Positions 34,601-42,408 of a DNA stretch of 64,000 nucleotides are shown piece after piece. The notes beneath the pieces were generated by a model. The model had not been told where the DNA came from. It did no database searches and was given only the letters and a program-made list of their open reading frames with translations. The stretch is from Austwickia sp. (GTDB lineage Bacteria; Actinomycetota; Actinomycetes; Actinomycetales; Dermatophilaceae). The translations under genes and the position numbers were made by a program. Where the stretch lies: NCBI GenBank assembly GCA_016699675.1, contig CP064985.1, positions 868,001 to 932,000 on the forward strand, read 5' to 3'. Numbering within the stretch: the first letter of the stretch is position 1; every line of letters begins with the position of its first letter.

Positions 34601-35743
34601 CTAGTTCAACGCCCGGTACGCGTCGAGCGCCAGGTAGTTGGTGCCGCCGTCGGTCACTATCACGGTGATCGTGGCCGGCCGCGTGGAGTCCCAACCCTGG
34701 ATGCGTCGCACCGGGTACATATATGGGTCGTCGACCTGGCCCCAATAGCGGGTGTTGGTCTCGACGTCGGCCCAGTCGCGGCCGTTGACGAGAATCCGTC
34801 CCTTCGCACCCAGCGGGTGCACCGTCGCGTAGAGCTCCAAGCCCCGGGTGCCGGCCGGCACCTGAAATTGCCACGCGGCACCGCGGAACCCCAAGGCAGC
34901 GGTGTCTCCGAAGTACGGCAGCCGTTGGGCGCCCAGGTTGCGCAGGTGCTGCCAGGCCGAGTTGAAGGTGCCAACACCCGGCGCAATGTCACCGAAGACT
35001 GGGTCCCCGATGATCGCTATCGATGCGCTTGCCGTCTCGGTGCGGTTCCCCTTGGCGTCGTAGGCGATCACCGTAACGACGTACTGGCTGCCCCATCCCG
35101 AGACAAAGTCCGCCGTCTCGCGCGTGGTGCGGGTGAACCAGGAGATTTCGGGTCCAGCCGAGCCGTTGACGAGGACCTTGTGATAGCTGACGTCGTACGT
35201 CACGCCCCGGGCTGAGCTCCAGGACAGCCTGGTGGTGGGACGGTCAGCGTCCGCGAGTGTTTCCGTGGCGACGGTCATCGGCAGCGGGTAGACGATCATC
35301 GTCCACGTCGTCTGCGCCCCGGCGGGGAACGTGTAGCCCGGCTGGGGTCTCGCCGCGATCACCAGCGACCACCGACCGTCCACAGGTTGCGGCCGGTCGA
35401 GGGACGCGGCGTCCAGCCGGACCCCATTGACGAACCAGTCGACTCCGGGGTTGGAAAACACGGTGAAGGTGTCGTTCTCGGTGCCCGGGACGTTGGTGAA
35501 TGCGGGAGCCCGCGGGGTCGTGAGGACGGACGCCTGTACGGCGTGCGCCGGCGGGGTGAATGCGCCCAGACCGGCGGGCGCCACACCGAGCATCGCGGCG
35601 ACGCCGGTCAGGCCTGCGAGCCGCAGGATGGCCGCGCGGCGACCGGAGCGGGCGGTCAGTCGGAGGGACGTCGAGTCCTCAGGGGGCGTCGGCTGACGGC
35701 GGTACGTCGGGTCGGAGGGGTACGTCGGGTGGGCGGGAGACAC
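34601..35743 (-). CDS. Secreted protein sharing a C-terminal module with 42409-45417
   Basis: A ~380-residue protein. A twin-Arg-like segment (SGRRAAILRLAGLTGVAAML) leads to a signal peptide ending in PPAHA. One Ig-like repeat (APAFTNVPGTENDTFTVF...) follows. An FN3-like unit (TRLSWSSARGVTYDVSYHK) comes next. The last ~115 residues (GDTAALGFRGAAW, LGAKGRILVNGRDWAD, YPVRRIQGWDSTRPATITV, YLALDAYR) match the end of the larger protein. The frame continues upstream to 35860, but that part is repeat-like; GTG 35743 is a tentative start. Cell-surface or extracellular location is inferred. Confidence 0.75.
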   Translation of the reverse strand: MSPAHPTYPSDPTYRRQPTPPEDSTSLRLTARSGRRAAILRLAGLTGVAAMLGVAPAGLGAFTPPAHAVQASVLTTPRAPAFTNVPGTENDTFTVFSNPGVDWFVNGVRLDAASLDRPQPVDGRWSLVIAARPQPGYTFPAGAQTTWTMIVYPLPMTVATETLADADRPTTRLSWSSARGVTYDVSYHKVLVNGSAGPEISWFTRTTRETADFVSGWGSQYVVTVIAYDAKGNRTETASASIAIIGDPVFGDIAPGVGTFNSAWQHLRNLGAQRLPYFGDTAALGFRGAAWQFQVPAGTRGLELYATVHPLGAKGRILVNGRDWADVETNTRYWGQVDDPYMYPVRRIQGWDSTRPATITVIVTDGGTNYLALDAYRALN

Positions 35744-35793
35744 GGGCGTTCTCGATTCGTGAGGCGCCCACGCATGCGCCAGCGGGGCGCTGG

Positions 35794-35804
35794 CCAGGGA
35801 TGAC
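35794..35804 (-). promoter_or_regulatory. GTCATCCCTGG leader motif, copy b
   Basis: On the minus strand GTCATCCCTGG lies about 50 bases before the presumed start of the secreted protein. A stem (CCAGCG-CCC-CGCTGG) follows directly. Matching copies occur at 45472-45482, 55124-55134 and 23484-23494. Confidence 0.45.
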
Positions 35805-35881
35805 GCCTCCAGTCTCCCGCGTACAGAGGTCCGCGTGAAGCGACGAAAGGCCCAAATCACCCCGGCCGAGTCTGTCTTACG

Positions 35882-36082
35882 TCAGACCGCCGCCGCGATC
35901 TGACGCATCCACTTGGGGATGGGCTTGCCTTCGCGTTTGAGCAGCTCGACCTGCAGGGCGATGGCGGTCGCTTCGGTCCTGGTCACCCGGAACTTCAGGA
36001 TGTCGTTATCGGGTGCGCTGTGCCTCGTGTCCCACGTGCGGCGCACCCAGGACGCCAGCCCACACATTGCACCCTGGTACAA
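35882..36082 (-). CDS. Small protein, possible ribbon-helix-helix
   Basis: A 66-residue frame, divergent from hicA, whose start region overlaps the hicA promoter. The C-terminal half (KFRVTRTEATAIALQVELLK, then PIPKWMRQIAAA) could form a strand and two helices as in ribbon-helix-helix proteins, but no family is recognised. A shorter start at Met7 (36064) is possible. It may be a remnant. Confidence 0.4.
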   Translation of the reverse strand: MYQGAMCGLASWVRRTWDTRHSAPDNDILKFRVTRTEATAIALQVELLKREGKPIPKWMRQIAAAV

Positions 36083-36098
36083 CGGGCGGTACCATACC
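36067..36098 (+). promoter_or_regulatory. hicAB promoter with overlapping operator
   Basis: TTGCAC (36067-36072), a 17-base spacer, and TACCAT (36090-36095) form a good sigma-70-type promoter. The expected transcription start falls on or next to the GTG of hicA at 36101, suggesting a leaderless message. The inverted repeat GGTA-CCA-TACC (36088-36098) covers the -10 box and is a candidate HicB operator. Confidence 0.6.
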
Positions 36099-36100
36099 GT

Positions 36101-36343
36101 GTGTCATCCGTTGCGAAGATCGTGGCCGCGATGAGGGCCAACCCCCGAAATGTGCGGTATGCCGACCTCGCCAAAGCGTGTGAGCACTACTTCGGGCCCG
36201 CCCGTAACAGCGGCGGCTCTCACGCGGTCTACAAGACGCCCTGGCCGGGGGATCCCCGAGTGAACATCCAGAACGACAACGGAAGAGCCAAGGCCTACCA
36301 GGTTCGGCAAGTACTCGCGGCTATAGACAAGAAGGGGGCCTAG
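36101..36343 (+). CDS. hicA: HicA-type mRNA interferase toxin
   Basis: The 80-residue product begins MSSVAKIVAAMRANP. It carries the HicA core: a dsRNA-binding-like fold with the catalytic His in NSGGSHAVYKTP and the C-terminal KAYQVRQVLAAID. HicA toxins cleave mRNA and are neutralised by HicB. The frame is open upstream, but the GTG at 36101 fits the family length and sits at the predicted transcription start. Two bases separate it from hicB. Confidence 0.88.
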   Translation: MSSVAKIVAAMRANPRNVRYADLAKACEHYFGPARNSGGSHAVYKTPWPGDPRVNIQNDNGRAKAYQVRQVLAAIDKKGA

Positions 36344-36345
36344 CC

Positions 36346-36684
36346 ATGACCGACGTCGACATCGCTCACTATGGCTATCGAGTGACCTGGTCTGCGGAGG
36401 ACCAAGAATTCGTCGGGACCTGCCTCGAGCTGCCTTCGCTGTCATGGCTCGCCGGCAGTCAGGAGGAAGCGTTGGCCGGTATCCGCAATCTCGTCCGGGA
36501 GGTCATCAACGACCTCAGCGCTGGTGGCGAACCGACCCCCGAGCCCTTGGCCACGCGCACCTATTCGGGGAAGTTCAACGTCCGCGTCGGCGAGCATCTG
36601 CATCGTACGCTGACCATGCGCGCCGCCGAGGAAAACCTCAGCCTCAACCAGTACCTGGTCCGTCGCCTCTCAGAGGCATCCTGA
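36346..36684 (+). CDS. hicB: HicB antitoxin
   Basis: A 112-residue protein with an RNase H-like HicB fold (YGYRVTWSAEDQEFVGTCLE, then SWLAGSQEEALAGI). A C-terminal ribbon-helix-helix for DNA binding follows (GKFNVRVGEHLHRTLTMRA, then LSLNQYLVRRLSE). It neutralises HicA and probably represses its own promoter through the inverted repeat at 36088. It is co-transcribed with hicA. Confidence 0.92.
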   Translation: MTDVDIAHYGYRVTWSAEDQEFVGTCLELPSLSWLAGSQEEALAGIRNLVREVINDLSAGGEPTPEPLATRTYSGKFNVRVGEHLHRTLTMRAAEENLSLNQYLVRRLSEAS

Positions 36685-36724
36685 GCGTCGACCAGCGCGC
36701 CGGATCTGCGCGCGTGAGAAACGT

Positions 36725-37102
36725 TCAGACTGCAAAGAGTTGATGCGCGCGGTGATACGAGACGCCCCACAACGTGCCAATCTCTCGCACGGTCAAGCCC
36801 TCATCCCGAAGCTCCTGGGCGGCACTGCGGTAGCTGCGCACGGCCTCAGCCCGCGCTTGCTCCTCAGTCGCTCGGGCTGATTTGGCACGCGCCAATGAAT
36901 GCCGTACGCCGTCCGGAAGCTCAATCTTGACATCAATGTCAACGCTGATCAGATCCACGCCCTTCAGACTCGCCACGAGATCTCTCGCCACGTCCTCGAT
37001 TTCACCGAGGCGCCGCGCCTGGGTGGGCCCTACCCCGTCGACATGAATCGCCCAGAACTCCCCCACCCGACGCGCCAAGGCGTGATATGTCGTCATTTCC
37101 AC
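36725..37102 (-). CDS. HicB-like antitoxin with C-terminal helix-turn-helix
   Basis: A 125-residue protein. The first ~60 residues resemble the HicB fold (TYHALARRVGEFWAIHVDGVG, then ARRLGEIEDVARDLVA). A charged helix follows, and the C-terminus is a short helix-turn-helix (EGLTVREIGTLWGVSYHRAHQL). It belongs to a group common in streptomycetes and relatives, usually without a recognised HicA partner next to it. It faces hicAB tail to tail; whether it belongs to that pair is unknown. Confidence 0.7.
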   Translation of the reverse strand: MEMTTYHALARRVGEFWAIHVDGVGPTQARRLGEIEDVARDLVASLKGVDLISVDIDVKIELPDGVRHSLARAKSARATEEQARAEAVRSYRSAAQELRDEGLTVREIGTLWGVSYHRAHQLFAV

Positions 37103-37220
37103 CTACCCGGAGATCCAGCGGCACCAGCAGGGGCCGTGAGCTAGCGCCGATGCGTCCCGGAGTCAGCGGCGACGATCTGCGCGACCCCCTGATGCGAGAT
37201 GCCCAGGATGGCACCGAACG

Positions 37221-37553
37221 ATGGTCATCGAGGAGATCGAGAACGGTCTCTTTCCCGATCAGGCGGCTCGCGTGCTGCAACTGCTCAGAGAAGAGGCCCT
37301 CCACGAAGGCATCACGCTCGTGGCCACCACCCATAGCCCGGCATTGCTGGATGCCGTCAACACGGACGATCACGACGGCATCGTGGTGTGCGAACGTGAC
37401 GGCCAGGGACGCGGCCGGATGGTGCCGCTCATCCAGCACCCCCGCTACCTTGACCTTGTCGAATCAGGGCACCTCGGTCTGGCCCTCACCCGCGGGGAGC
37501 TCACCAAACAGCGGCCGATCCGGCAGATCACGCTTGCCGAGGCTTTGGGATGA
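37221..37553 (+). pseudogene. 3' fragment of an AAA-type ATPase
   Basis: This 110-residue fragment begins at the Walker B motif (MVIEEIENGLFPDQ), continues through the H-loop region (LVATTHSPALLDAV), and ends with the family's C-terminal segment. The Walker A and signature parts are absent and cannot be found upstream, so the protein cannot bind ATP by itself. It resembles the OLD/AAA_21 ATPases of phage-defence pairs. The TGA overlaps the ATG of the next gene (ATGA), showing the original two-gene operon. Confidence 0.75.
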
Positions 37554-37969
37554 GTCTGCAGAGGCGACAGCTTCTCATCGACACCAGCGTTCTTCTCGAA
37601 ATCCTCAGGGTTCCCTACGAATCAGATCGTCATCGAGCGACCGTGGAACAGTTCGACCTGTACGTCGCGGAAGGCGTCCATTTGCGCATTCCCGCGGCCA
37701 CGGTCCTGGAAACCGGCGCCCACGTGCGCCGCATCGATAACGAACACCATCGCCGAACATGTGCTCACGCATTCGTCGGTTTTCTCACGAGCGCACTCAC
37801 CGGCGAGGCCCCGAGGTCCTTCCTCAATTTCGAGTGGACCGAGGCCGTCATTAGCAACATGATCGCCGGCCAAGGACATCATTACCCGCTAGAATGAAGC
37901 CTAGCCGATGCCGTTTTCGAGATCGGCGACCTCGCGATTGTCGAGGAATGGCGTCAGACCGCCGCCAAC
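37550..37969 (+). pseudogene. PIN-like nuclease gene, stop codon and IS5 insertion
   Basis: The frame starts QLLIDTSVLLEILRVP, the first acidic motif of a PIN-domain RNase, and continues with IPAATVLETGAHVRRI for the second acidic residue. An in-frame TGA at 37895-37897 interrupts it. The same frame then reads on (SLADAVFEIGDLAIVEEW) until the IS element at 37970, and resumes after the element (RKLYDVDVWTLDATLRAAID). Two lesions show the gene is dead or yields a truncated product. It was translationally coupled to the ATPase. Confidence 0.7.
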
Positions 37970-38879
37970 GAGGCTTATTCAGCCGCGTACCGCCGATAAC
38001 TGAACAGCGGATTCACGGGGCTGGCATTACCGGCGTGTCGTGAATAGGGGCGGCGACTTTCCCGAGAGAATTGGGTTACCACACTCAATACTCACAAAGA
38101 AAGCCGCCGAGATGTATCATACCACTGGGATGACCAGGAAGCAGTTGCGCGAGATGAGCGGGTTGATTGAAGATTTTCACGGCGGCAGCATTCCGCACTG
38201 TCCGCCATCGGTCATCACGCACCGCGCCCTGCAGATCACGGCAACGTATTTGCGCACCGCCCGCACCCGAGAAGACCTGGCCGAGACCTTCGGGACATCC
38301 CAGTCCACCATCAGCCGGGTCATCGACGCCGTCACCACCACCCTGAAGACCCTGCTGGCGTACAGCTGTCCACTGCCCGAAGACCTCCATGCCGACGCCA
38401 TCTACATCATCGACGGAACGTTGCTTCCCTGCTGGTTGTCATGGCGGGCACACCCACAGCTGTACTCGGGCAAGCACAAGACCACCGGGTACAACATCCA
38501 GATCGCGGTCACGCTGAGCGGAACCCTGGCCTGGGTCAGCGATCCCGTCGACGGCTCCCGCCACGACATGCACGCCCTGACCCAATCCCACGTCCTCGAC
38601 GGCCTGGACCTGTCGCAATGGATCGGCGACAAAGGATACATCGGCGCCGAAATCCACACCCCCACCCGAAAACCGACCTACCGCGACCTCACAGAAACCG
38701 AAAAAGCAACCAACGAGGCCATCCACAAAATCCGGTGGATCGTCGAACGCGCAGTGGCCCACCTCAAGAACTGGAAAATCCTCGCCCACGACTACCGCAG
38801 ACCACTAAAAACCTTCGCGGACACCATCAGCGCAGTGCTCGGACTGCACTTTCACCTACAAGCCGGCTGAATAAGCCTC
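37970..38879 (+). mobile_element. IS5-family insertion sequence, 910 bp
   Basis: Perfect 16-bp terminal inverted repeats, GAGGCTTATTCAGCCG at 37970-37985 and its complement at 38864-38879, enclose one transposase gene. The triplet AAC flanks both ends (37967-37969 and 38880-38882) and is the likely target duplication; 2-4 bp duplications are normal for several IS5 subgroups. It is inserted in the PIN-like gene. Confidence 0.9.
38040..38870 (+). CDS. IS5-family transposase (DDE_Tnp_4 type)
   Basis: A 276-residue transposase. The N-terminal helix-turn-helix (REDLAETFGTSQSTISRVID) is followed by the DDE domain. The first Asp is in YIIDGTLLPC, followed by YSGKHKTTGYNIQ. The second Asp is in WIGDKGYIGAEI. 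The Glu lies in NEAIHKIRWIVERAVAHLKNW-type sequence. The stop codon lies inside the right terminal repeat. The gene looks intact. Confidence 0.92.
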   Translation: MNRGGDFPERIGLPHSILTKKAAEMYHTTGMTRKQLREMSGLIEDFHGGSIPHCPPSVITHRALQITATYLRTARTREDLAETFGTSQSTISRVIDAVTTTLKTLLAYSCPLPEDLHADAIYIIDGTLLPCWLSWRAHPQLYSGKHKTTGYNIQIAVTLSGTLAWVSDPVDGSRHDMHALTQSHVLDGLDLSQWIGDKGYIGAEIHTPTRKPTYRDLTETEKATNEAIHKIRWIVERAVAHLKNWKILAHDYRRPLKTFADTISAVLGLHFHLQAG

Positions 38880-39050
38880 AACGTATCGCGAAAACTCTAC
38901 GACGTCGATGTCTGGACTCTCGACGCCACGCTCCGCGCCGCCATCGACACGCTTCGCGAGCATAAACGAGGGGCTAACGGTATAGCAATATGCAAAGCGG
39001 CGCCCGCGCCCTTGCTCTTGTCGCTATGGATTGTAAGATCCTTCACCTAG
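38880..39050 (+). pseudogene. 3' remainder of the PIN-like gene after the IS
   Basis: If the IS and one AAC are removed, the frame from 37550 continues here as VSRKLYDVDVWTLDATLRAAIDTLREHKRG, a reasonable PIN-family C-terminus. It then runs into less gene-like sequence before TAG at 39048. The true end of the old gene is uncertain. Confidence 0.4.
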
Positions 39051-39716
39051 TTGGGCAATGGGCGCCCCGTTTCGCTTCACTGACACACTGTCGCCTGGAA
39101 TCTTTGAAAGAAGCACAATCATAGCGGACTCCGCGGCTTCTCGACTTAAGTTGGCATTAACCCACATGGGCCCGACGTTCGTACTTACCTCGCGGACACG
39201 GGGAGAGCCAACAGTCTCGCGATTCCTGCCCGTAAACCCCTCAATGACAGCATCATTCGGGTCGCAGTTCTCGGCCACATACTTTGTCAAGAGCCGCAAC
39301 ATTCCCGCCGCAGTTCTCAGCTTATCCGAAACATCAGATATTCCGTCCACGCTATAAATCCGATACTTCGTGTTCAGCCGCCGACTGCGCAGCTCCAGAG
39401 TCCCCCCGAAATTGCCATCCTCATGGAAGGCGGCACGGATAACGTCCTCACCCAGAAGGAATAGCAAATCGTCCAGGAAGCGCCTCACCATATCCGGAGG
39501 GACCGAGTAGTCCATCAGCTGCTCGACACGCGACCGATCGGCGTCGCTATAGTCGCTGAGCAACTTTGTGAGCGCCGTCTCGTTGATCCTCAAAGCGTCA
39601 AGGACAGAAGCCGCTCTTTCCAACTCTTCAAGGACCATCGTCTGGTTTGTACCATCGGCGTAGCGCTCCTTGAGAAATCCTTGAAGCCAAGAGGTCGCCG
39701 TCTCTTCCGTTGGCAT
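39024..39716 (-). CDS. 3' part of an IS256-split RelA/SpoT-domain gene (unknown C-terminal domain)
   Basis: The 230 residues from ATG 39716 have no recognised domain. The frame is open further upstream, reading FLEVDEIVRSSEADDASEPD up to the IS256 end at about 39808. Beyond the element, the RelA/SpoT fragment ends RRFAEVDEQ, and the DNA around EVDE is the same on both sides of the IS. So this was the C-terminal half of one ~490-residue protein. The domain is acidic-linker tethered, mixed alpha/beta, with lower GC than neighbours, suggesting transfer. Confidence 0.6.
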   Translation of the reverse strand: MPTEETATSWLQGFLKERYADGTNQTMVLEELERAASVLDALRINETALTKLLSDYSDADRSRVEQLMDYSVPPDMVRRFLDDLLFLLGEDVIRAAFHEDGNFGGTLELRSRRLNTKYRIYSVDGISDVSDKLRTAAGMLRLLTKYVAENCDPNDAVIEGFTGRNRETVGSPRVREVSTNVGPMWVNANLSREAAESAMIVLLSKIPGDSVSVKRNGAPIAQLGEGSYNP

Positions 39717-39807
39717 GCCATCAGGAGGTGCAATAACCTCAGGCGACTCGTCGTCCGGCTCCGACGCGTCATCGGCTTCCGACGAGCGAACAATCTCGTC
39801 GACTTCG

Positions 39808-41255
39808 AGGAATAGTCAAGACCTGTGGATCGGCGTGTCACGCGGCGTGAGCATCGCCTCCTGATTCGTCGGGTCGTTCGACGAGCTTGCCGTTCTCGAA
39901 CTTGGCGCCGGCACGGACCAGGGCGACCAGGTGGGGTGCGTTCACGGCCCGCCACCGGCGTTGGGCCGACTCGATGAGCTTGAACGCCATCGCCACCCCG
40001 GCCGCTCTGGAGCCGGGGCCCTTGGTCACTCGCTGCCGGAGCCTGACCGTCGCGAAGGTTGACTCGATCGGATTCGTGGTGCGCAGATGGATCCAGTGCT
40101 CGGCCGGGTAGGCGTAGAACGCCAGGAGCACATCGAGGTCGTCGGTGATCTTGGCGGCCGCCTTCGGCCACTTCGCGCCGTACGCCGCGGCGAACGCCTT
40201 GGCGGCGGCGACGGCGTGGTCACGGTCCTCAGCGTTGTAGATCTCGGCCAGCGCCTTCTTCGCTCCCGGGTGCGCCGACTTCGGCAGCGCGGCCAGCACG
40301 TTGCCGATCTTGTGCCACCAGCACCGCTGTTCGCGGGTGTCGGGAAAGACGTCACGCAGTGCCTTCCAGAACCCGAGCGCGCCGTCGCCGACTGCGAGGA
40401 CCGGGGCGCGCATGCCGCGGCGTTTGCAGTCCCGCAGCAGGTCGGCCCACGACTCGGATGATTCGCGGAACCCGTCGGCGAGCGCGACCAGTTCCTTGGT
40501 GCCGTCGGCGCGGACCCCGATCATCACCAGCAGGCAGACCTTGTCCTGCTCGAGCCGGACTTTCAGGTGGATCCCGTCGACCCACAGGTAGACGTAGTCG
40601 ACGTCGGCCAGCGACCGGGCCGCGAACGCGCGCGCGTCGTTCTGCCACTGGCTGGTCAACCTGGTGATCGTCGCCGCCGACAGGCCATGACTGGTGCCGA
40701 GGAACTGCTCCAACGCCGGGGCGAAGTCGGAACTGGACAGCCCGTGCAAGTACAGCAGCGGCAGCACCTCCGTGACCCGCGGCGACTTGCGCGCCCACGC
40801 CGGCAGGATCGTCGAGGAGAACCGCATCCGCTGCCCAGTGCCCTCGTCCGTGCGCCTGTCATTCACGCGGGGCTGGCGCACCGTCACCGCGCCCGCGGCC
40901 GTGGTGACCCGCCGTTCGGCGTGGTAGCCGTTGCGGACCACCAACCGGTGACCGTGCTCGTCGACCTGGTCCGCATGCGCCTCGATGTAGGCGGCGACTT
41001 CGGCCTGCAACGCCGCCGCGAGCATCTTGCGGGCACCATCGCGAACGATCTCATCCAGCAACGACGCCCCAAGCGCCGCGTCGTCCTCGTTTGGCTGTGC
41101 GGCATCGTGGACTACCGTGAGCATGGGCGTGCCTTCCCGAACCAGCGCTCCAACGCCGGTCCTGATCAGAGCTTCTTGGACTTCAGATCATCCTCGGGAA
41201 GGTGCGCCCCTTCACGTCACCAGGCCGAGGGCCATCCACAGGTTCTGATCATTGC
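39808..41255 (-). mobile_element. IS256-family insertion sequence, about 1.45 kb
   Basis: It contains one mutator-type transposase. Imperfect terminal inverted repeats of about 22 bp (17 matches) share ACCTGTGGAT (left end 39809-39830, right end 41234-41255). The flanks both contain CTCGTCGACTTCG (39795-39807 and 41255-41267), a 13-base direct repeat that includes the target duplication. Exact ends are uncertain by a few bases. Confidence 0.82.
39838..41124 (-). CDS. IS256-family (mutator) transposase
   Basis: A 428-residue transposase. The catalytic residues are in YLWVDGIHLKV (first Asp), AVGDGALGFWKAL (second Asp) and TTNPIESTFATVRLR (Glu). The family CWWHK motif is at REQRCWWHKIGNVL. No frameshift is seen, so it may be active. 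Confidence 0.95.
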   Translation of the reverse strand: MLTVVHDAAQPNEDDAALGASLLDEIVRDGARKMLAAALQAEVAAYIEAHADQVDEHGHRLVVRNGYHAERRVTTAAGAVTVRQPRVNDRRTDEGTGQRMRFSSTILPAWARKSPRVTEVLPLLYLHGLSSSDFAPALEQFLGTSHGLSAATITRLTSQWQNDARAFAARSLADVDYVYLWVDGIHLKVRLEQDKVCLLVMIGVRADGTKELVALADGFRESSESWADLLRDCKRRGMRAPVLAVGDGALGFWKALRDVFPDTREQRCWWHKIGNVLAALPKSAHPGAKKALAEIYNAEDRDHAVAAAKAFAAAYGAKWPKAAAKITDDLDVLLAFYAYPAEHWIHLRTTNPIESTFATVRLRQRVTKGPGSRAAGVAMAFKLIESAQRRWRAVNAPHLVALVRAGAKFENGKLVERPDESGGDAHAA

Positions 41256-41929
41256 TCGTCGACTTCGGCAAACCTACGGTCAATTTCACGGCGGAATCCG
41301 CCGGCTTCAATGAAGAGCTGGTCCACTTTGGTCCGTCGAGTTGCATCGAGGTCAAGGTACCCCGAGGGCTTGTATCGGACATCGTGTTCATACTCGGCCC
41401 AGGCATGCCCAGCAACGGTTCGTACCTGAATCTCAGCGCGGGCACCCTCGTACCACGTAGTGAAGAACCAGTCCAAGTCTTTGTATCTCTCACGCACATC
41501 TGCACTGAGGCCGGATATTTCCAAATGGTCACTATCGTAACCATTGCAAGTTCGTTCTCCAGGATTCTCCACGACCGAAACAGTGAAGGCCTTACCGAGT
41601 TCACTGACGGCCTGGCTCCGAGCTTCAGTCGTAAAGACGATGACTCTGGCCGCAATGCAGTCCTTGACTTCACTCAACGGATCAGCGTACTTGTACCTTT
41701 CGCCAATCCTACGGTCAGCTTTTACGGTGAACGAAGAATGGGTCTTGGCACGAGCTTCGACGCTATGACAGGGGATGGCCGCACGGTCCAAGGCATCCTT
41801 GACTGCTGCCTCGAAAGCCGTGGCCGCACGAAGCAGCTCGTCGCGATAGAGCAAGTAGTGATACTTATAGAGCTCGACAGAAACCGTCTCCCGCGCCTCA
41901 CCCGGGACATCCTCTCGTGTTTCACTCAC
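41249..41929 (-). CDS. RelA/SpoT-domain protein, C-terminus cut by IS256
   Basis: A 226-residue protein with a nucleotide pyrophosphokinase domain: KTHSSFTVKADR, VKDCIAARVIVF, CNGYDSDHLEI, and the G-loop region AEIQVRTVAGHAWAEYEHDVRYK in outline. The stop codon comes from the first bases of the IS256 element, so the original reading frame continued into the fragment at 39024-39807. The synthetase motifs are complete, so a truncated but active product is possible. Stand-alone RelA/SpoT enzymes include (p)ppGpp synthetases and toxic or anti-phage members; the accessory setting favours the latter, as inference. Confidence 0.8.
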   Translation of the reverse strand: MSETREDVPGEARETVSVELYKYHYLLYRDELLRAATAFEAAVKDALDRAAIPCHSVEARAKTHSSFTVKADRRIGERYKYADPLSEVKDCIAARVIVFTTEARSQAVSELGKAFTVSVVENPGERTCNGYDSDHLEISGLSADVRERYKDLDWFFTTWYEGARAEIQVRTVAGHAWAEYEHDVRYKPSGYLDLDATRRTKVDQLFIEAGGFRREIDRRFAEVDEQ

Positions 41930-42206
41930 CCCGAGGGGGTACTACTTCACATCCCCGAGCGCGACCAGGAATGGATTTAAGGGAGAATCCAGCTCGCAGC
42001 CTGGATTGACATGGCATGCCTCAACCTCTTGATGTTCCACGGAACGGAACGAAGCCGGCGCCAGTCGGGAGTCCGCGCCAGCTATCGCACCGCCGCACGC
42101 CGGCGCAATCACGCGCCGTTGAGAAAAACCCTGACATAACCGGAAACGGCAAATCCCCCATTCGAGCCGGGCTTTGCAGCCGGTGAATGGGGGATCTGCC
42201 GCACCT
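41930..42206. other. Gap upstream of the RelA/SpoT gene, with one strong hairpin
   Basis: No gene-like frame. It holds the RelA/SpoT upstream region, a stretch rich in GCGCCG pairs, and the hairpin at 42153-42195. Confidence 0.5.
42153..42195 (-). terminator. Hairpin, likely terminator
   Basis: ATCCCCCATTC (42153-42163) pairs perfectly with GAATGGGGGAT (42185-42195). An inner CCGG/CCGG stem lies in the loop. On the minus strand T-rich sequence follows. It may end transcripts from the large secreted-protein gene or isolate the RelA/SpoT gene. Confidence 0.6.
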
Positions 42207-42351
42207 GAGGCTCCCTGGGACCTCGCAGACCAGGCAGCCGCCGGCCCTCCGGCGTCCGAGGAACGGCGGCACCGTCCTCGTCCTGGTGCAGGTCTACATC
42301 GACGGGGGCCCGCCGCAAGAGCCGGATTGTGCGTTGGCCTTGCGGCGGGCC
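42207..42351 (+). ncRNA. Candidate structured RNA/intergenic element, copy B
   Basis: Second copy of the element at 23668-23792. The first 25 bases (42207-42231) are identical to copy A. The middle aligns with small gaps, and the end is a 13-bp perfect stem (42307-42319 with 42339-42351) on the same GGCCCGCCGC sequence as in copy A, with a longer loop. It lies 57 bases downstream of the large secreted-protein gene on the minus strand. Confidence 0.45.
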
Positions 42352-42408
42352 ACTCGTCGTGTCACGTCACGTCACGCGACCTATGTAGCCGGTCACCGTG
42401 ACGATCGG

